Shown here in pieces: positions 42,736-53,723 of a DNA stretch of 64,000 nucleotides. The position numbers and the translations under genes were made by a program. Each line of letters opens with the position of its first letter. The first letter of the stretch is position 1. The stretch comes from Ascarosepion bandense (taxonomy: Eukaryota > Mollusca > Cephalopoda > Sepiida > Sepiidae). Below the pieces are notes generated by a model. The model did not search any database. It was given only the letters and a program-made list of their open reading frames with translations, and was not told the origin of the DNA. The stretch is taken from NCBI GenBank assembly GCA_037127315.1, contig JBBBDQ010000350.1, positions 5,822,001-5,886,000 of the forward strand. The letters run 5' to 3'.

Positions 42736-44190
42736 AGAAGAATCCTTCAGAGCGCCAAATAGGTCTCTATTTTGATTGGACAACTATTTACATGCAATCA
42801 GTTCAATCTATTCTTGTGGGTCTTTTATCAAACGAAGTCAAACAATGTAAATATTTGCATACTCCACTGTAGAGTAACAGATTTCTACTGAGGTGCTTTT
42901 GCTTCGCCCGAAACGACCTCACGTTTGCAGCCTTGCGTCAGACTAAACTAATATTTATAATGCTTAACTATGTAAACTAAACGTTATTCAGCTAACCTTT
43001 TGTCATACTAAGTTAAACTAAGTAAATGCCTATAAAAAATGCCCGCTTCCCGACTTTCTCCTCTTCCGTCAAAACTGCATATTTTCTTTGTTTTCTGCTT
43101 CACTTCTTTTCGACACTTCGGTATCACACTTTCTTTCTTTATTTTAATGAAATCCTCTCCCCCAAACATTCTCTTGCTCATGAACATTTACACAATACAT
43201 TGCTTCCTTTCTCTTTCTTCCCTCCTTTTCTTACCCATTTTCTTTCTTGGTTGTTTCCGTTCTTCAATTTCCTTTCGACTCGCAGGCTTTTCCAGCCTTC
43301 AATTCAAAAGAGTTCCCACAAAACCGAATGATGAATTACACTTTACACATACCACCCAAAAATATTTTCCGTTTCTCACTTTTTCTATTTTTTTTTTATG
43401 CTTACGATTATTTCTCTTTAAAAAAAAACGAACTTTTCTGCTTTTACTTATGTTCTTTCCCTGCTACTCACCTTTCTTTACCTTCCCCCGTCCCCGTTTC
43501 CTATTCGCCTCGATTTCACAACACCTCCCTTTCGATCGATCAATCAATTTTCAACAATTATTTTCCTTTTACTTAAAATATAACGCTTATTCACTCGGCT
43601 GAAAAAAAATGTCCGGTCCATGGAAACTGAACGAACGATCATCTTTGCTGAGTACAAAACTACAAGGCTGAACATTTTTAAAAGAATTTTAATGGGTATT
43701 TGGAAATGTGTCGTTGTTTTTTACCTCTTTCTTTCTCTCTCTCTCTCTCTCTCGTTTTCTCTCTCACTTTCTCTTCACCCTTTTCTCTCTCAGTCAAAAA
43801 CGATATCTCTATCTCCATCACTCTCTCAATATCTGTGTGTGATTCAATGTATATATTATCTTCCCATTTCTCTCTGTATATTTACATACTATCTTTTTTT
43901 CTTGGCACACACAAGGCACGCACACGCACAAATACACCTATATATATAATGATGACAAAGATGATGTTTGGAAAATACAAAAAATTCCTTTTTCTCCTGC
44001 AGTCTTTCTCAGGAGCTGATATTGAATAGTTTGACAAAGGCTGCAGAAGTGACTGAAAATATTTGTGGTTTTCTCCAAAATTCTTTTTCTTATACCATGT
44101 AAATTAAATAAAGAAAAAACATTCAAAATATGCAAAGAATATCACCTTCTTATACAATATGTGCAGCATACGTTAAAACGTACTATCAAT
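42736..44190. other. pyrimidine-rich unassigned region
   Basis: 43030-43620 is strongly T/C-rich on + and keeps long open frames (187 codons at 43039) by composition alone; Phe, Leu and Ser dominate and no domain is visible. (CT)n tract at 43733-43780. Nothing else recognised. Confidence 0.5.
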
Positions 44191-44213
44191 ATATATATAT
44201 ATATATATATAAT
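44191..44213. repeat. (TA)n microsatellite
   Basis: About 11 TA units at the 5' border of H2 copy D. Confidence 0.9.
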
Positions 44214-44587
44214 CCTATAACATTAACTATAGTAATAACAATACCAATAGTAACAGAACTAACTAATAGTAACAGAACTAACTAAACTAGTACTAATTAA
44301 GCTATAATTTAAATCGTCTTGAACAACCCACCGAGGACAAACTCGGAGGGAAAAGAAGGGGAAGTAAAAAAAGAAACAAACGAAGTACATGAGCAAAAAG
44401 TCAAGCACTCGTAAGAAAGGAAAAAAACCCAAGACGAAAACCCTAACACTAAAGCGCTCAATACGAAAGTAGAGCAACGAAGACCGAAAATCTAAGCAAG
44501 AGCCAACAAACCTATATATATATATACCCTGACAAGCCGTAGGGTGAAACCTAGGTAGGTTTGATGGCTCTTGCTTAGATTTTCGGT
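44214..44587 (+). mobile_element. hammerhead-bearing element H2, copy D
   Basis: About 375 bp, bounded by TA at the left and GTATATAATTC at the right. Order: ATAACAATACCAATAG, a duplicated AACAGAACTAACTAA, CGTCTTGAACAACCCACCG, an A-rich tract, AAAAAGTCAAGCACTCG, GCGCTCAATACGAAAG, then the long hairpin. It defines the family. Confidence 0.75.
44483..44587 (+). ncRNA. candidate hammerhead ribozyme, H2 copy D (G8A)
   Basis: Arms 44483-44512 and 44558-44587 pair over 30 positions with one mismatch. The core reads CTGACAA at 44529-44535 (G8 changed to A), stem II GCC/GGT around GTAG, GAA 44546-44548, stem III ACC-TA-GGT 44549-44556, A at 44557. A TA run has expanded inside the 5' side of stem I. 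The core change predicts loss of cleavage. Confidence 0.55.
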
Positions 44588-44837
44588 ATATAATTCTATA
44601 TATAGAATCCTATATATAGAATATATAGGATTAATACAACTATAATTTCTTAGTGAGCGGATTCCTGTTATATTCCGTACCACAAAACTGCATTTTCTTC
44701 CGTCCACTCATCTGGCGGTTTCATCAAATGACTGCAGATTTTTTTTATTTTTATATTAACTTAAAAATTAATTTATATGATGCTTATTATGTAGGGTTGA
44801 TTTTCCTATTTGTGTGTGTGTGTGGGGGGGGGGGGTT
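44588..44837. other. no recognised feature
   Basis: Short palindromic CTATATATAG runs near 44593-44630 and a TG/G-run at 44811-44833. Confidence 0.4.
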
Positions 44838-45830
44838 CGTTAAAGATACCGGAAAAAGAAGACTATCTGAAAGAGCGATACAAATGCAGGAGGACCTTCA
44901 TCTGTGCTTTATAAACTATGCAAAGGCATTGGACAAAATACGCCACAAACACTTGTCCGAGATGTTTGGTGACCTCATCATTTTCGGAAAAGACATTAGA
45001 ATAATCAAGAACCTATACTGGTAGCAAACCGCTTGGGTAAGCGTAGGAAATGAATCCAGCAGAAATACAAAAATCGAAAGGGGCGTAAGACAAGGATGTA
45101 TTTTCTCGCTGGATCTATTCAACTTATACAATGAAATAATCCTGAGAGAAATAAAATTCTTGCTAGGGTTCGACATTGGCGGCCACAATCTCAACAATGA
45201 AAAATACGCGGATGACACGTTGCTGATGGGAGACTCGGAAAAGAAAATGCAGAACCTCCTACTGAAGGTAACAAGTGAAAGTAAGAAGAAAGGACTGAGC
45301 ATAAACTTCAAGAAAATTGAATGTATGGTCATCAGCAAAAAGGTCCCAAAATGCCAACTACAGGTTAAAGAAACTAAAATAAAACAAGTATAGAAATTTA
45401 AATACCTGAAGTGTTTTGAAGTGCGTGGCCAAGGATGCATTTCAAAAGCTAACCAGAATAGTGAGAGACAGAAAAATCTCATTGGAAACAAAAAAAAGCG
45501 GTCTGGACTGCTATCTGATATCTGTACTTCTGTATGGCAGTGAATGTTGAACGATTTACTCAAGGTTGAAGGAGAGTTATGAGGCCGCAGAGATGTGGTT
45601 CTACAGGAGGATTCTGAGGATACCATGGACTGAGCACATGAACAACGATGAGGTATTGGAGAGGATGCAAACGAGTGGAAAACTCATACTTAACATCAGG
45701 AAGAGACAGCTGGGTTTCCTGAGATCCCAAGAGGAAAAATATTGAGAGCGACAAGAGACAGAGCCAAGTGGAAGTCCATGATCACCTACGTCTTGAAAGG
45801 ACACGACACATGTAGAAGAAAAGTGTGTAT
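44838..45830 (+). pseudogene. LINE-B reverse transcriptase to 3' end
   Basis: Frames give FINYAKALDKIRHKHL (motif A; AFD changed to ALD), [20 protein letters not shown] (motif B), KYADDTLLMGDSEKKMQ (motif C at about 45204-45215), LSINFKKIECMVISKK, then the C-terminal SVLLYGSE and FYRRILRIPWTEHMNNDEVL. It ends near 45815 with CTTGAAAGGACACGACACAT. A stop at 45022, a second at 45391 and a deletion after KFKYL inactivate it. This is the best LINE-B RT core in the window. Confidence 0.8.
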
Positions 45831-45971
45831 GACTGTCTAAATAACTAACCAATATATATTAATCTTAATCATGCATTAAAAAAACTGTGTATATACTTGT
45901 ACGGATATCTGTTTAAACTGTTTTTGACTTACAGGCACTTAATATCTAACTTCTTTAGACAGCTACAAGTA

Positions 45972-46704
45972 CGAGAGTCATTCAATCAAATAAAGTGAAT
46001 TTTTCAGTATAAGGACATCTACGGTATAAGGACATCAATAGATAAGATGAATTTTTCAGTATAAGGACATCTACGGTATAAGGACATCAATAGATAAGAT
46101 GAATTTTTCGGTATAAGGACATCTACGGTATAAGGACATCAATAGATAAGATGAATTTTTTCAGTATAAGGACATCTACGGTATAAGGACATCAATAGAT
46201 AAGATGAATTTTTCGGTATAAGGACATCTACGGTATAAGGACTTCTACATGATAGAAGCTTACTTTTTTTTTAAATTTTTCCCTTTAACTCTTTTTTCAA
46301 AGGGATTTAATTTTTTTTTTTTTTTTTTTTCAGATTGAAAAAAAACTTTGAGAGTTTTGGAGATTAACAAAGATGGCCGACCAAGAACATGCTTCAGAAT
46401 TGAACAGAAGTCAGTTATTAAGGTTTTGGTTGCTGAAGGGTGCAAACCAGCTGAAATTCATAGGAGAATGTCAACGAGAGGCACGAAGTTTGAAAGTAAC
46501 GATGAAGTCAAAAGTGCTGTGAGCGATTGGCTGAGACATCAGTCTAAAGATTTTTGCACTGAGGGAATACGGAAGCTTCTGCAAAGATGGGAAATTTTGC
46601 GACGCTGCTGGGAGACTAGGTTGAAAAAATAAAAAAAGTAAGCTTCTATCTGTATTAGAAATCCTTATACCGAAAAGTTCACCTTATTTATTGAATGACC
46701 CTCG
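45972..46704 (+). mobile_element. mariner-type deletion derivative with amplified subterminal repeat
   Basis: TA at 45970-45971 and 46705-46706 flanks inverted ends CGAGAGTCATTCAAT and (inverted) CGAGGGTCATTCAAT. Just inside the left end a 52 bp unit (GAATTTTTCAGTATAAGGAC...) is repeated five times at 45997, 46049, 46101, 46153 and 46206. Its PuTATAAGGAC motif also occurs inside the right end (46663-46675). A short frame at 46348-46632 is all that is left of the transposase. Confidence 0.8.
46348..46632 (+). pseudogene. mariner-type transposase, N- and C-terminus joined by deletion
   Basis: The 94-codon frame has EQKSVIKVLVAEGCKPAEIH (N-terminal helix-turn-helix region) fused within a few residues to TKFESNDEVKSAVSDWLRHQ and GIRKLLQRWEILRRC (C-terminal end). 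All three catalytic acidic residues and the central domain are gone. Any product could at most bind or interfere; that is speculation. Confidence 0.75.
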
Positions 46705-46774
46705 TATTTGATTGTTTTTAATTTAGTGTTCTCCCTCTCTTAAACTGGTACCAACACAGGCTAATGAGCCCAGA

Positions 46775-47198
46775 CCACATTGTTATTTAATCCATAGCTG
46801 ATGGGAGAATAAATGGATTAATAGATTTTTTGCTGTTAATGATGATGGTGATGTGGTTGTGTTTTTTTTTCAAAACATTTCACCTGAAGTAAGGCAATAA
46901 AACTACTAAGGCACAAATGAGTACTAAGTAGGAAATAATAGGAGAAAGAAATAGAAAAAAAACAGTCTTAAGGATATAGAAAACAATCAACGAACAGGAA
47001 TTAAGAAGACAAAAGATAGCGATTGAATATGAATTTTTGAAACTCAAAATTGACTTTAAAGCAAGGAGCCGGAAGAGAGTTTCGCAAGCGAGAAGTGCGA
47101 GATAAGAAACTGTTAGCATAGAACTTACGGTTACATCTCGCCATCTCAACTGCAAGATGATAAGAAATTGCATCAATCTAGTCTTCTTCTTCTATGTG
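46775..47198 (-). other. decayed SINE piece and possible LINE-A 3' remnant
   Basis: 46780-46825 resembles the SINE S1 core on the minus strand (TTATTTAATCCATAGCTGATGGGAGAATAAATGG region). About 47040-47165 shares GAACTTACGGTTACATC-like and GAGTTTCGCAAGCGAGAAG-like pieces with the LINE-A minus copy near 50910-50970. Weak. Confidence 0.3.
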
Positions 47199-47335
47199 TG
47201 TTGTGGATTCCGGGAATGGGAACCGCACAAAATAAATGAATAACAACCAGAATTTGAAATAGAAAAATAAGTATATTAACGTAAAGGATACAAACTTGAA
47301 CGCAGGTTAGTACTCCAGGAATATAAATTAGTACG

Positions 47336-47374
<39 letters not shown>

Positions 47375-47598
47375 AGTCTTTGAAGTGAAGCCGTAATATG
47401 TTTAGTATGTCCACGTCGAAAGCTGACGGGTGCTCTATAATAATATTCTCGCTGAGTGGAGCTCAGAGCTACTATGAACTTGTTGACGCTATATTCTCCG
47501 TGAAACCTCGGTATCTGTCGGTATCTCTCACTATGGCAGGAGTATATGTATACTCAAGTCGAGTCCATTATCATGGAAAAATAAGAGACCCAACAACA
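47199..47598 (+). mobile_element. solo LTR, family L1, copy 3
   Basis: Exact 5 bp target duplication ATGTG at 47194-47198 and 47599-47603. Ends TGTTGTGGATTCC and CCAACAACA. It lies in the 3' end of a LINE-B fragment (47604-48560), so it is younger than that LINE copy. A (TA)n run at 47338-47372 sits where copy 2 has its TA run. Confidence 0.9.
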
Positions 47599-47603
47599 AT
47601 GTG

Positions 47604-48560
47604 CCTTGTGCTTTCAGGACGTAGGCGATCATGGGCTTCCACGTCACCCTATTCCTTTCTGCTATAACACCACGCAACCCCCATTCTGTCATCCACCTGC
47701 TCAGGCCCTTCAAATATGTTATCCGCTGCTTATCTCTGTCTATTTTTCCTCTATCTGGCTTGTTAGTATCAGGTTCTCCAGTCCCTCCTTCTTCATTGCA
47801 TGTCCCAGAAACGTTAGTTGTCTCTTCCTGATGCTCAATATTAATTTCCCTTTTGTTTCCATCCTTTCCAAAACCTCATCATTGCTCACGTGTTCGGTCC
47901 ACGACATCCGCAGCATCCTTCTATAGAACCACATTTCACCTGCTTCAAGTTTTTTTATATTGTCTAGCATTCACTGCCATATTGAAAACTGACATCACAT
48001 AGCAATCAAGTACTCTCTTCTTTGTTTCTAGTGAAAGTTTCTTGTGTACTTTACTCAACTTCTGGAACGCCTCATTAGCCATACCAATTTGCCTTGGGAT
48101 CTCTGTGTCACACTTTCCGTCTTCTGTTAGAACACTTCCTAGATATTTAAACTTTTATACCTGCTTGGTTTTAGTATCCCCCATCTGTATTTGGCATTTT
48201 GAGCTGCTCTTTTTGCTGATGATTATTCATTCGGTTTTCTTGCAGTTTATTTGTAGCCCTTTTTTGTCAGTCTCTTCAGCTATCTTCTGTAGGAAGTCTT
48301 GCAGTTTCGTTTTCCGTGTCTGCAATCAGCACTGTATCATTTGTATACCTTATGTTGTTCAAATTGTGGCCTCCGAGGACAAATCCTGGCATAACATCCA
48401 GAGTCCTCAGAATAGTCTCGCTGTACAAGTTGAATAGATCCGGTGAAAAGACACATCCTTGTCTTACGCCCCTTTCTATCTTTGTATATCTGGTCATCTA
48501 GTACAGCGCTTGCATTCATAAAGTCTAGGTTCCAAATAATAAAGTTCATCAGTTTAATTA
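47604..48560 (-). pseudogene. LINE-B reverse transcriptase to 3' end
   Basis: Minus-strand frames: [20 protein letters not shown] (motif B), [20 protein letters not shown] (motif C YADD decayed to YTND), then DNIKKLEAGEMWFYRRMLRM, SWTEHVSNDEVLERMETKGK and RKRQLTFLGHAMKKEGLENL. Several frameshifts. The 3' terminus was split off by the LTR at 47199-47598. Confidence 0.8.
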
Positions 48561-48760
48561 CCATGAAAATATTCATAGAAAAGGCACAGGGAATCTACGT
48601 TACGGCTTTGGGAAAGTGATTGAAGTCGAGATGCCAGGTCAAGACCAAACAATTGCAATGATATAACAATAGAATATTTTGTAATTTATCAGGAATCTCT
48701 AACTATATAGCAGAAGCACCTGACTAGACATGACAGTAATATTCAATACATGGCTGAATA

Positions 48761-49014
48761 AGTCAGTTAAGTGTCATACGTGATACACGCTTGGGCGATC
48801 ATGTCTTGAAAGAGACATGACTGACTGGGCAGAAAATTTTCCCGCTGCAGGTTGCTATTACTTTCTGCGGAAGACTGGTTACCATTCAAGGCTATAGAAC
48901 CAAATCTGTCCTGTTAATTGCGCGTAATTAAATGCAACGAATTCAACTGGAATTCGAACTCGGATTTTCGATTTTTCGTTCCAAACTGATATCCACCGCA
49001 CCACCCACGCACAT
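48761..49014 (-). mobile_element. SINE S1, internally deleted
   Basis: Minus strand with head and 3' hairpin present but about 50 bp of the body missing next to CTGTTAATTGCGCG. Confidence 0.85.
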
Positions 49015-49499
49015 CCACATGAATGATAGACTTATAAAATATTTTATTTAGTTTTTTTATTTAGACAATTTTAATTTCATTTTCTTGGGATGCATTAGTA
49101 GAACGGTCAAAACGTCGTGGATATGGCGATAAAGATGAGGACAACTGGCGGAACGATGTAAATAGTTACAATCCCTCATCTCAGAAATATTGCTCCTGAA
49201 GAAGTCCGGAGAGTACAACGAAGGAAACGTCCTGAATAGGGCAATAAAGTGGGGACAACACTCCGGACGATGTAAATAGTCTAAACAATTATAATACCTC
49301 AGAAATCTAGAAATATAAGAAACTATTAGCATATAAGTTACGGTGGGGGTGGGCAAGTTTTATGAGATAGCGGCCCAGACAGCTTTGCAGTGTCTCTGAG
49401 GTGGGCCATGGTATATTTACTATAATAAATTGTTTCGATATCAGACAGCTTCTTCCAGGTGGCTTCCTTGGTCTTGAGGTTTAAATAAAATAAAACAAC
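49015..49499 (+). repeat. two units related to the 116 bp minisatellite
   Basis: 49118-49170 and 49225-49285 share GATAAAGATGAGGACAACTG-like / CAATAAAGTGGGGACAAC and CGATGTAAATAGT. Between them are CTGAAGAAGTCCGGAG and GAAGGAAACGTCCTGAATAG. Same theme as 28679-28800. The rest is unassigned. Confidence 0.5.
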
Positions 49500-49537
49500 A
49501 AAGTTAATTTAATATTATTTTATTATTTGTCGATTTT

Positions 49538-49615
49538 TGTCGAGCCTTTAGTTGTCAATGAATTTGTGAACAAATTTTCGGCGCTCTACGCCCTCGTCAG
49601 GTTAATGACTGAAGT
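49538..49615 (-). ncRNA. candidate hammerhead, family H4
   Basis: Minus strand: CTGACGA 49594-49600; one extra G, then GGCG/CGCC around TAGAG (49580-49593); GAA 49577-49579; stem III AATTTG-TTCA-CAAATT 49561-49576; C at 49560. Stem I is short with mismatches (GTCA with TGAC). The extra base before stem II is non-canonical. The sister arm at 49993-50030 is further decayed. Confidence 0.4.
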
Positions 49616-49721
49616 TCTAGAGTGATATTTCGCCCTTTCTGCCGGTTAGCTATAATGTGCGTCTTCTTCGTTTCGCAGTGAGTCTTCTTTTAATTGTTTT
49701 GTTTTTGTTTACGTTGCCATG

Positions 49722-49765
<44 letters not shown>

Positions 49766-49771
<6 letters not shown>

Positions 49772-49905
49772 TCATCCACATACAAGCCTGTTTCGCTGTA
49801 TCACAGCTCATCAGTGTGGCGAGACGCATCCACTTGCTTCTGCCCGGGATCGAAACTCGACCGATTTGGTGTCAGTCGGAGTCACTACTCCCTAAGATAT
49901 CGACG
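49766..49905 (-). mobile_element. tRNA-headed hammerhead element H1, copy c
   Basis: Minus strand: CGTCGATATCTTAGGGAGTA head (diverged from copies a and b), T-arm-like CGGGATCGAAAC region when read on +, AAGCAAGTGGATGCG, then the hammerhead. The head differs enough to be a subfamily or a different tRNA source. TA microsatellite at its 3' side. Confidence 0.7.
49776..49819 (-). ncRNA. candidate hammerhead ribozyme, H1 copy c
   Basis: Minus-strand core CTGATGA 49808-49814; stem II GCTGT/ACAGC around GAT 49795-49807; GAA 49792-49794; stem III ACAG-GC-TTGT 49782-49791; A at 49781 (GUA); stem I CCACA (49815-49819) with TGTGG (49776-49780), five Watson-Crick pairs. Stem I sequence differs from copy a on both strands while pairing is kept. 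Confidence 0.75.
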
Positions 49906-50564
49906 CATGGAATCAGAGAAGGGAAATTTTAACGTGTTGTATATAAGCAGTGTATACACACGATATATCACTCGAGAACTTCAGTCATTAACCTGACGAC
50001 GGCGTAGAGCACCAAAAATTTGTTCACAAATTACCTGACATCTAAAGGCTCGATAAAAATCGACAAATAATAAAAAGGAATATGAATACATTTAATTTTA
50101 TATCATTTAAACAAGGTTTCTTATTTTACTGAAGGAATAACAGGAAAACAACTAATACAATCAACAAAAAATGCAAATATCTTACTACAAACAAAATACA
50201 TGTCAAAATGGCAAATTATTTAATAAGGCACGTAGTTTTGCTTATTGTTCGAGAACTTTTCCATATTATGAGAAATATCTGTCGGTGAGAGAAGCAAAAT
50301 CTCATCCAGTTCGTCATCACCCAACGTTGTTTTAAAAACGAGTTTTAGTATATTTAATTTTCAGAAAAAAGCCTATGTACTTTCAAATAATGATATCATG
50401 ATTATTGCATTCTTCAATAAGTTTTTATGCATTCCGCCTGGCAAAATATATTTCTTGTAGAAGTTAGCAGTGGGCTCGGAACTAAATTTTGATTTAAAAA
50501 TTCGTCGCATTGGAAATCGATTAACTCCATCTGATATTTTTCTGCCACATTTTTCTTTTTAATC

Positions 50565-52250
50565 GTGTCGCCCTAAGCAATGCATTTTACTGCCACTGTA
50601 GTGCAGGGGGTTACATAGGAGGAATGTTGTGAAGAGTGAGAGGTTTCAGATGGTGTCAGAAAGAGAGTAGGAAAGGGAAGAGGAGACTGGGGCGGACGAG
50701 AAGGAATGTTATGAGGAGTGAGAGGTTGTAGGGGGTGTCAGGAACAGAGTAGGAGAGGGAAGAGGGCACTGATGAGAGTGAGGTGGATGTAGAAAAGCAC
50801 GAGAGAGAGTGTTAGTTAGTGAGACAGGGGATGACTATTGACTTTTCATTTAAATTCTTGGAGATTGTAACTGTCAGGAAAGCAAGTATATTGAAGAGAA
50901 TTCCACAGGCGGGAAGTTCGAGAAAAGAAGCTGCTGGAGTAGAATTTGCGTTTACAATTTATTGGTTTTACAGTAAAAGGGTGAAACCTAGTTGCTAATC
51001 TTGTGGCTCGAGGAAATTTTTATATAGGGGATACCATTGAGCTAAGATCATCGGAGCAGAAGCCGTGAAAGTATTTGTAGAAGAGACATAGGGAAGCCAC
51101 ACTGCGTCGGTGAGAAAGCGACTGTATCCTAGCTGCCAAGTCGGAATCGATCACATTACAGATTCTCCGTTGGATTCAGTCGAAAACACCTAAGTGGATA
51201 GCAGGAGCACCGGATGAGATATGGCAGCAATACTCAATGCACGGGCGGATGGTAGACTTGTATATGTGCAGGATTGTTTTGGACGGGAAAAATTTCACAC
51301 AGAACCGACTTTCTTAGCAGCGGATTTAGCTATGGATTCTATATAGTTATTCCACTTGAGGTCTGGTGTGGGAGTTAACCCGAAGAGGCGCAGTGTTTCG
51401 CTTTCAGGAAGAGAAGCCTGATCCATGTTAATGGGCAGGAGGAACGATTGTCTGTGGTGGTTATTAGATAGCAACTTCGTTTTGGATGCATTAAAATTTA
51501 CGAGCCATTTCTTACCCTAGTCCACCACGGATTGGAGGTTCTTTTCAAGCTCGGCAGCGAGGCTTGCTTTTTCAGCCTCGGTAGATTTTTGATCGAGACG
51601 AGTAAACCATAGTGTCGTCAGCATATATGCTCACTTTGGATCTTATTACGTCAGGGAGATTGTTAATATAGATAAGGAAAAGCGTAGGACCTAGAATAGA
51701 GCCATGAGGGACACCCGCATTCAAGTGATATTATTGGGAGGCTTCTCCGTTCAATACCACCCTCATTGTACGGTTTGAAAGGAATAACTGGATTAGTTCA
51801 AACAATTGTCCAGTTATACCCTAGTCCTGCAGCTTGCATAGAAGACCAGCATGCCAGACTCTGTCAAACGCTTTGGAGATGTTAAGGGCCACAGTTCGGG
51901 CTTCACCGTTTTTGTCGAGGGCCTGGTGTATATACTCAGTGATGGTTGTGAGCATATCAGCAGTAGACCTGGTGAAGCGGAAGCCTTACTGTTTGTCAGA
52001 GAAGAGTCTATGGGCTGTGAGATGTTGTACCACCTCGGCGTTGATGATGGCTTCGAACTTTGCCAAAGATCGGTAGGAGGCTGATAGGGCGATAATTAGC
52101 GGAGTCAGAGGGTTCTCCAATATTTTTATATATAGGAACCACGGAGGAGGATTTCCAGCAGGCAGGAAAACAGGAAGCAGAAAGACAGTAGTTATAGAGT
52201 TTAGAGAGAACAGAGGAGAGTTCAGGAGCACATTTCTTTAGGGAAATTAC
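50565..52250 (-). pseudogene. LINE-A copy, RT to 3' end
   Basis: Minus strand, from the RT entry region (FKKCAPELSSVLSKL-like, near 52250) through EAIINAEVVQHLTAHRLFSD, a motif A region near 51890, YADD region decayed near 51620, [16 protein letters not shown], and the 3' tail at 50565-50615 (CTGCACTACAGTGGCAG). Many frameshifts, e.g. at 51600 and 51850. Matches 39131-40908 over its whole length. Confidence 0.85.
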
Positions 52251-53723
52251 TCAATAAATTTATTAAATAATTAATGTCCAGGTGTTAAGTTGGTGGGCCA
52301 GAAAAAATCGTTCGTAATCCAGATGAGGCCTGGGTACCGGGTGTTGCCGACCCCTGACTTACGGTTATATTTAACCATTTCAACTGGAAAATGATGAAAC
52401 CTAGCCACCAGTCTAATACTGCACCTAAATTCATAAAGTCTTGGTACCAAAGAAGAATGATCATCCGAGCAATTACCATGAAAATTATTTGCACGAAAGG
52501 CGCAGATAAGTGATGTTATGGCGTATAGTCAAGGATAATTGTGCGAATGAGTGCAACAAACTCGACCGGAATTCGAACTGACCTCACCGAACTCTCCTTC
52601 TGAGCCGTTCACCTGCACATAAATAAAATGACAAGGTATCCATATTACCAATATTAAAATAATAAATTATTTATGTTATTCAAATATTTGTTTCTCTAGT
52701 GTATAGTTTTTCTATCACTTTTAAATTTATTTATAAATATCCATGTAATAATTTGTTTGAAAAATAAAGCCTAATACCGCCATCACCCACCACACACAAA
52801 AAATGTTCTCCTGAATATATTAATGACAGAGTTTATAAACTGTAACTCACACAATACTTTTGCTCATAAAAATATAACCTAAATCTTTTACAAACATCGA
52901 TTGGTTAATGTAAATTTTATAACAAAAAAAAATTACTGCGTAATAAGGTTTGTATTAAAAGCCTGAAATAACATCATTGGCTTTCCGGGAAATTTCAAGA
53001 AGAAAATTAATGTTTAATGTTATGAAAGTCAATGAAAGTCGAGAAAAACATGGTCAACAGTAAATAATTTTATATCGGCGAATTAACAGCTTTTCTTTGA
53101 AGCAGACGCAAAAGTGCAGATACAATAATATGAAGTGAAACTGGTGCGTACATACACACTCACACATATACACATGAACAAACACGCGCATAAGCAAGCA
53201 TAAGTACACGCATACATATCCCAATGCGTAAACAACTTGCCGGTTAGAAAATGCTGTTATTTTTTTATCAAACAAGAGATTCAAAAACAAATCCATTTTG
53301 TTACTTCAAATAAGCTAGACTTATTCGTTTACCACGAATGCCAAATGTCATTGTTCAAAATGGCGGCCTTTTGAATTCAGATTTTCTTCGAACTACACGC
53401 ATAGCATTCCTATTCAGATGAGTCTAATATCATCTTCGTCTAACTCTATTTCTCAATACGATCTGGCTCTGTGTAACAATCATATAAAGTAAAGATCAAT
53501 GACCCTGTTCCTCGGAAGGATTCTAATTCACAGATTTTAAATACAATAAAACTGTTCATCAGGTTTTTCGTAGACTTTAATGAAACATTCTTAGATTTTC
53601 CAATTAAGAGTCCCCCACCTCCAAAAAGCAAAATATTTTTCATGCCTTTTCTCCTCTCTTCATCCAATATTTAACCACGAAATGAACATTTCAATCTTAT
53701 GGTAACAGAAATACTTTTCTACA
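52251..53723. other. no gene; one small LINE-A-like relic
   Basis: 52360-52500 shares CTTACGGTTATATTTAACC-like sequence with the LINE-A 3' region. The rest is AT-rich and unassigned. Frames at 53054-53296 and 53446-53667 have no recognisable domain. Confidence 0.35.

Larger units (their letters stand above)
49500..50080. mobile_element. foldback element with hammerhead-like arms, holding a nested H1 unit
   Basis: Arms about 49510-49622 and 49968-50075 are inverted copies sharing TGTCGATTTTTGTCGAGCC / GGCTCGATAAAAATCGACA and GTCAGGTTAATGACTGAAGT. The left arm has a candidate hammerhead on the minus strand. The interior holds a TA tract (49727-49768) and the H1 unit at 49766-49905. Confidence 0.6.

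Noticed and set aside
43026..43602. Open frames of 101-187 codons rich in Phe, Leu and Ser
   Set aside because: Pyrimidine-rich DNA stays open in several frames by composition; no domain or start context supports a gene.
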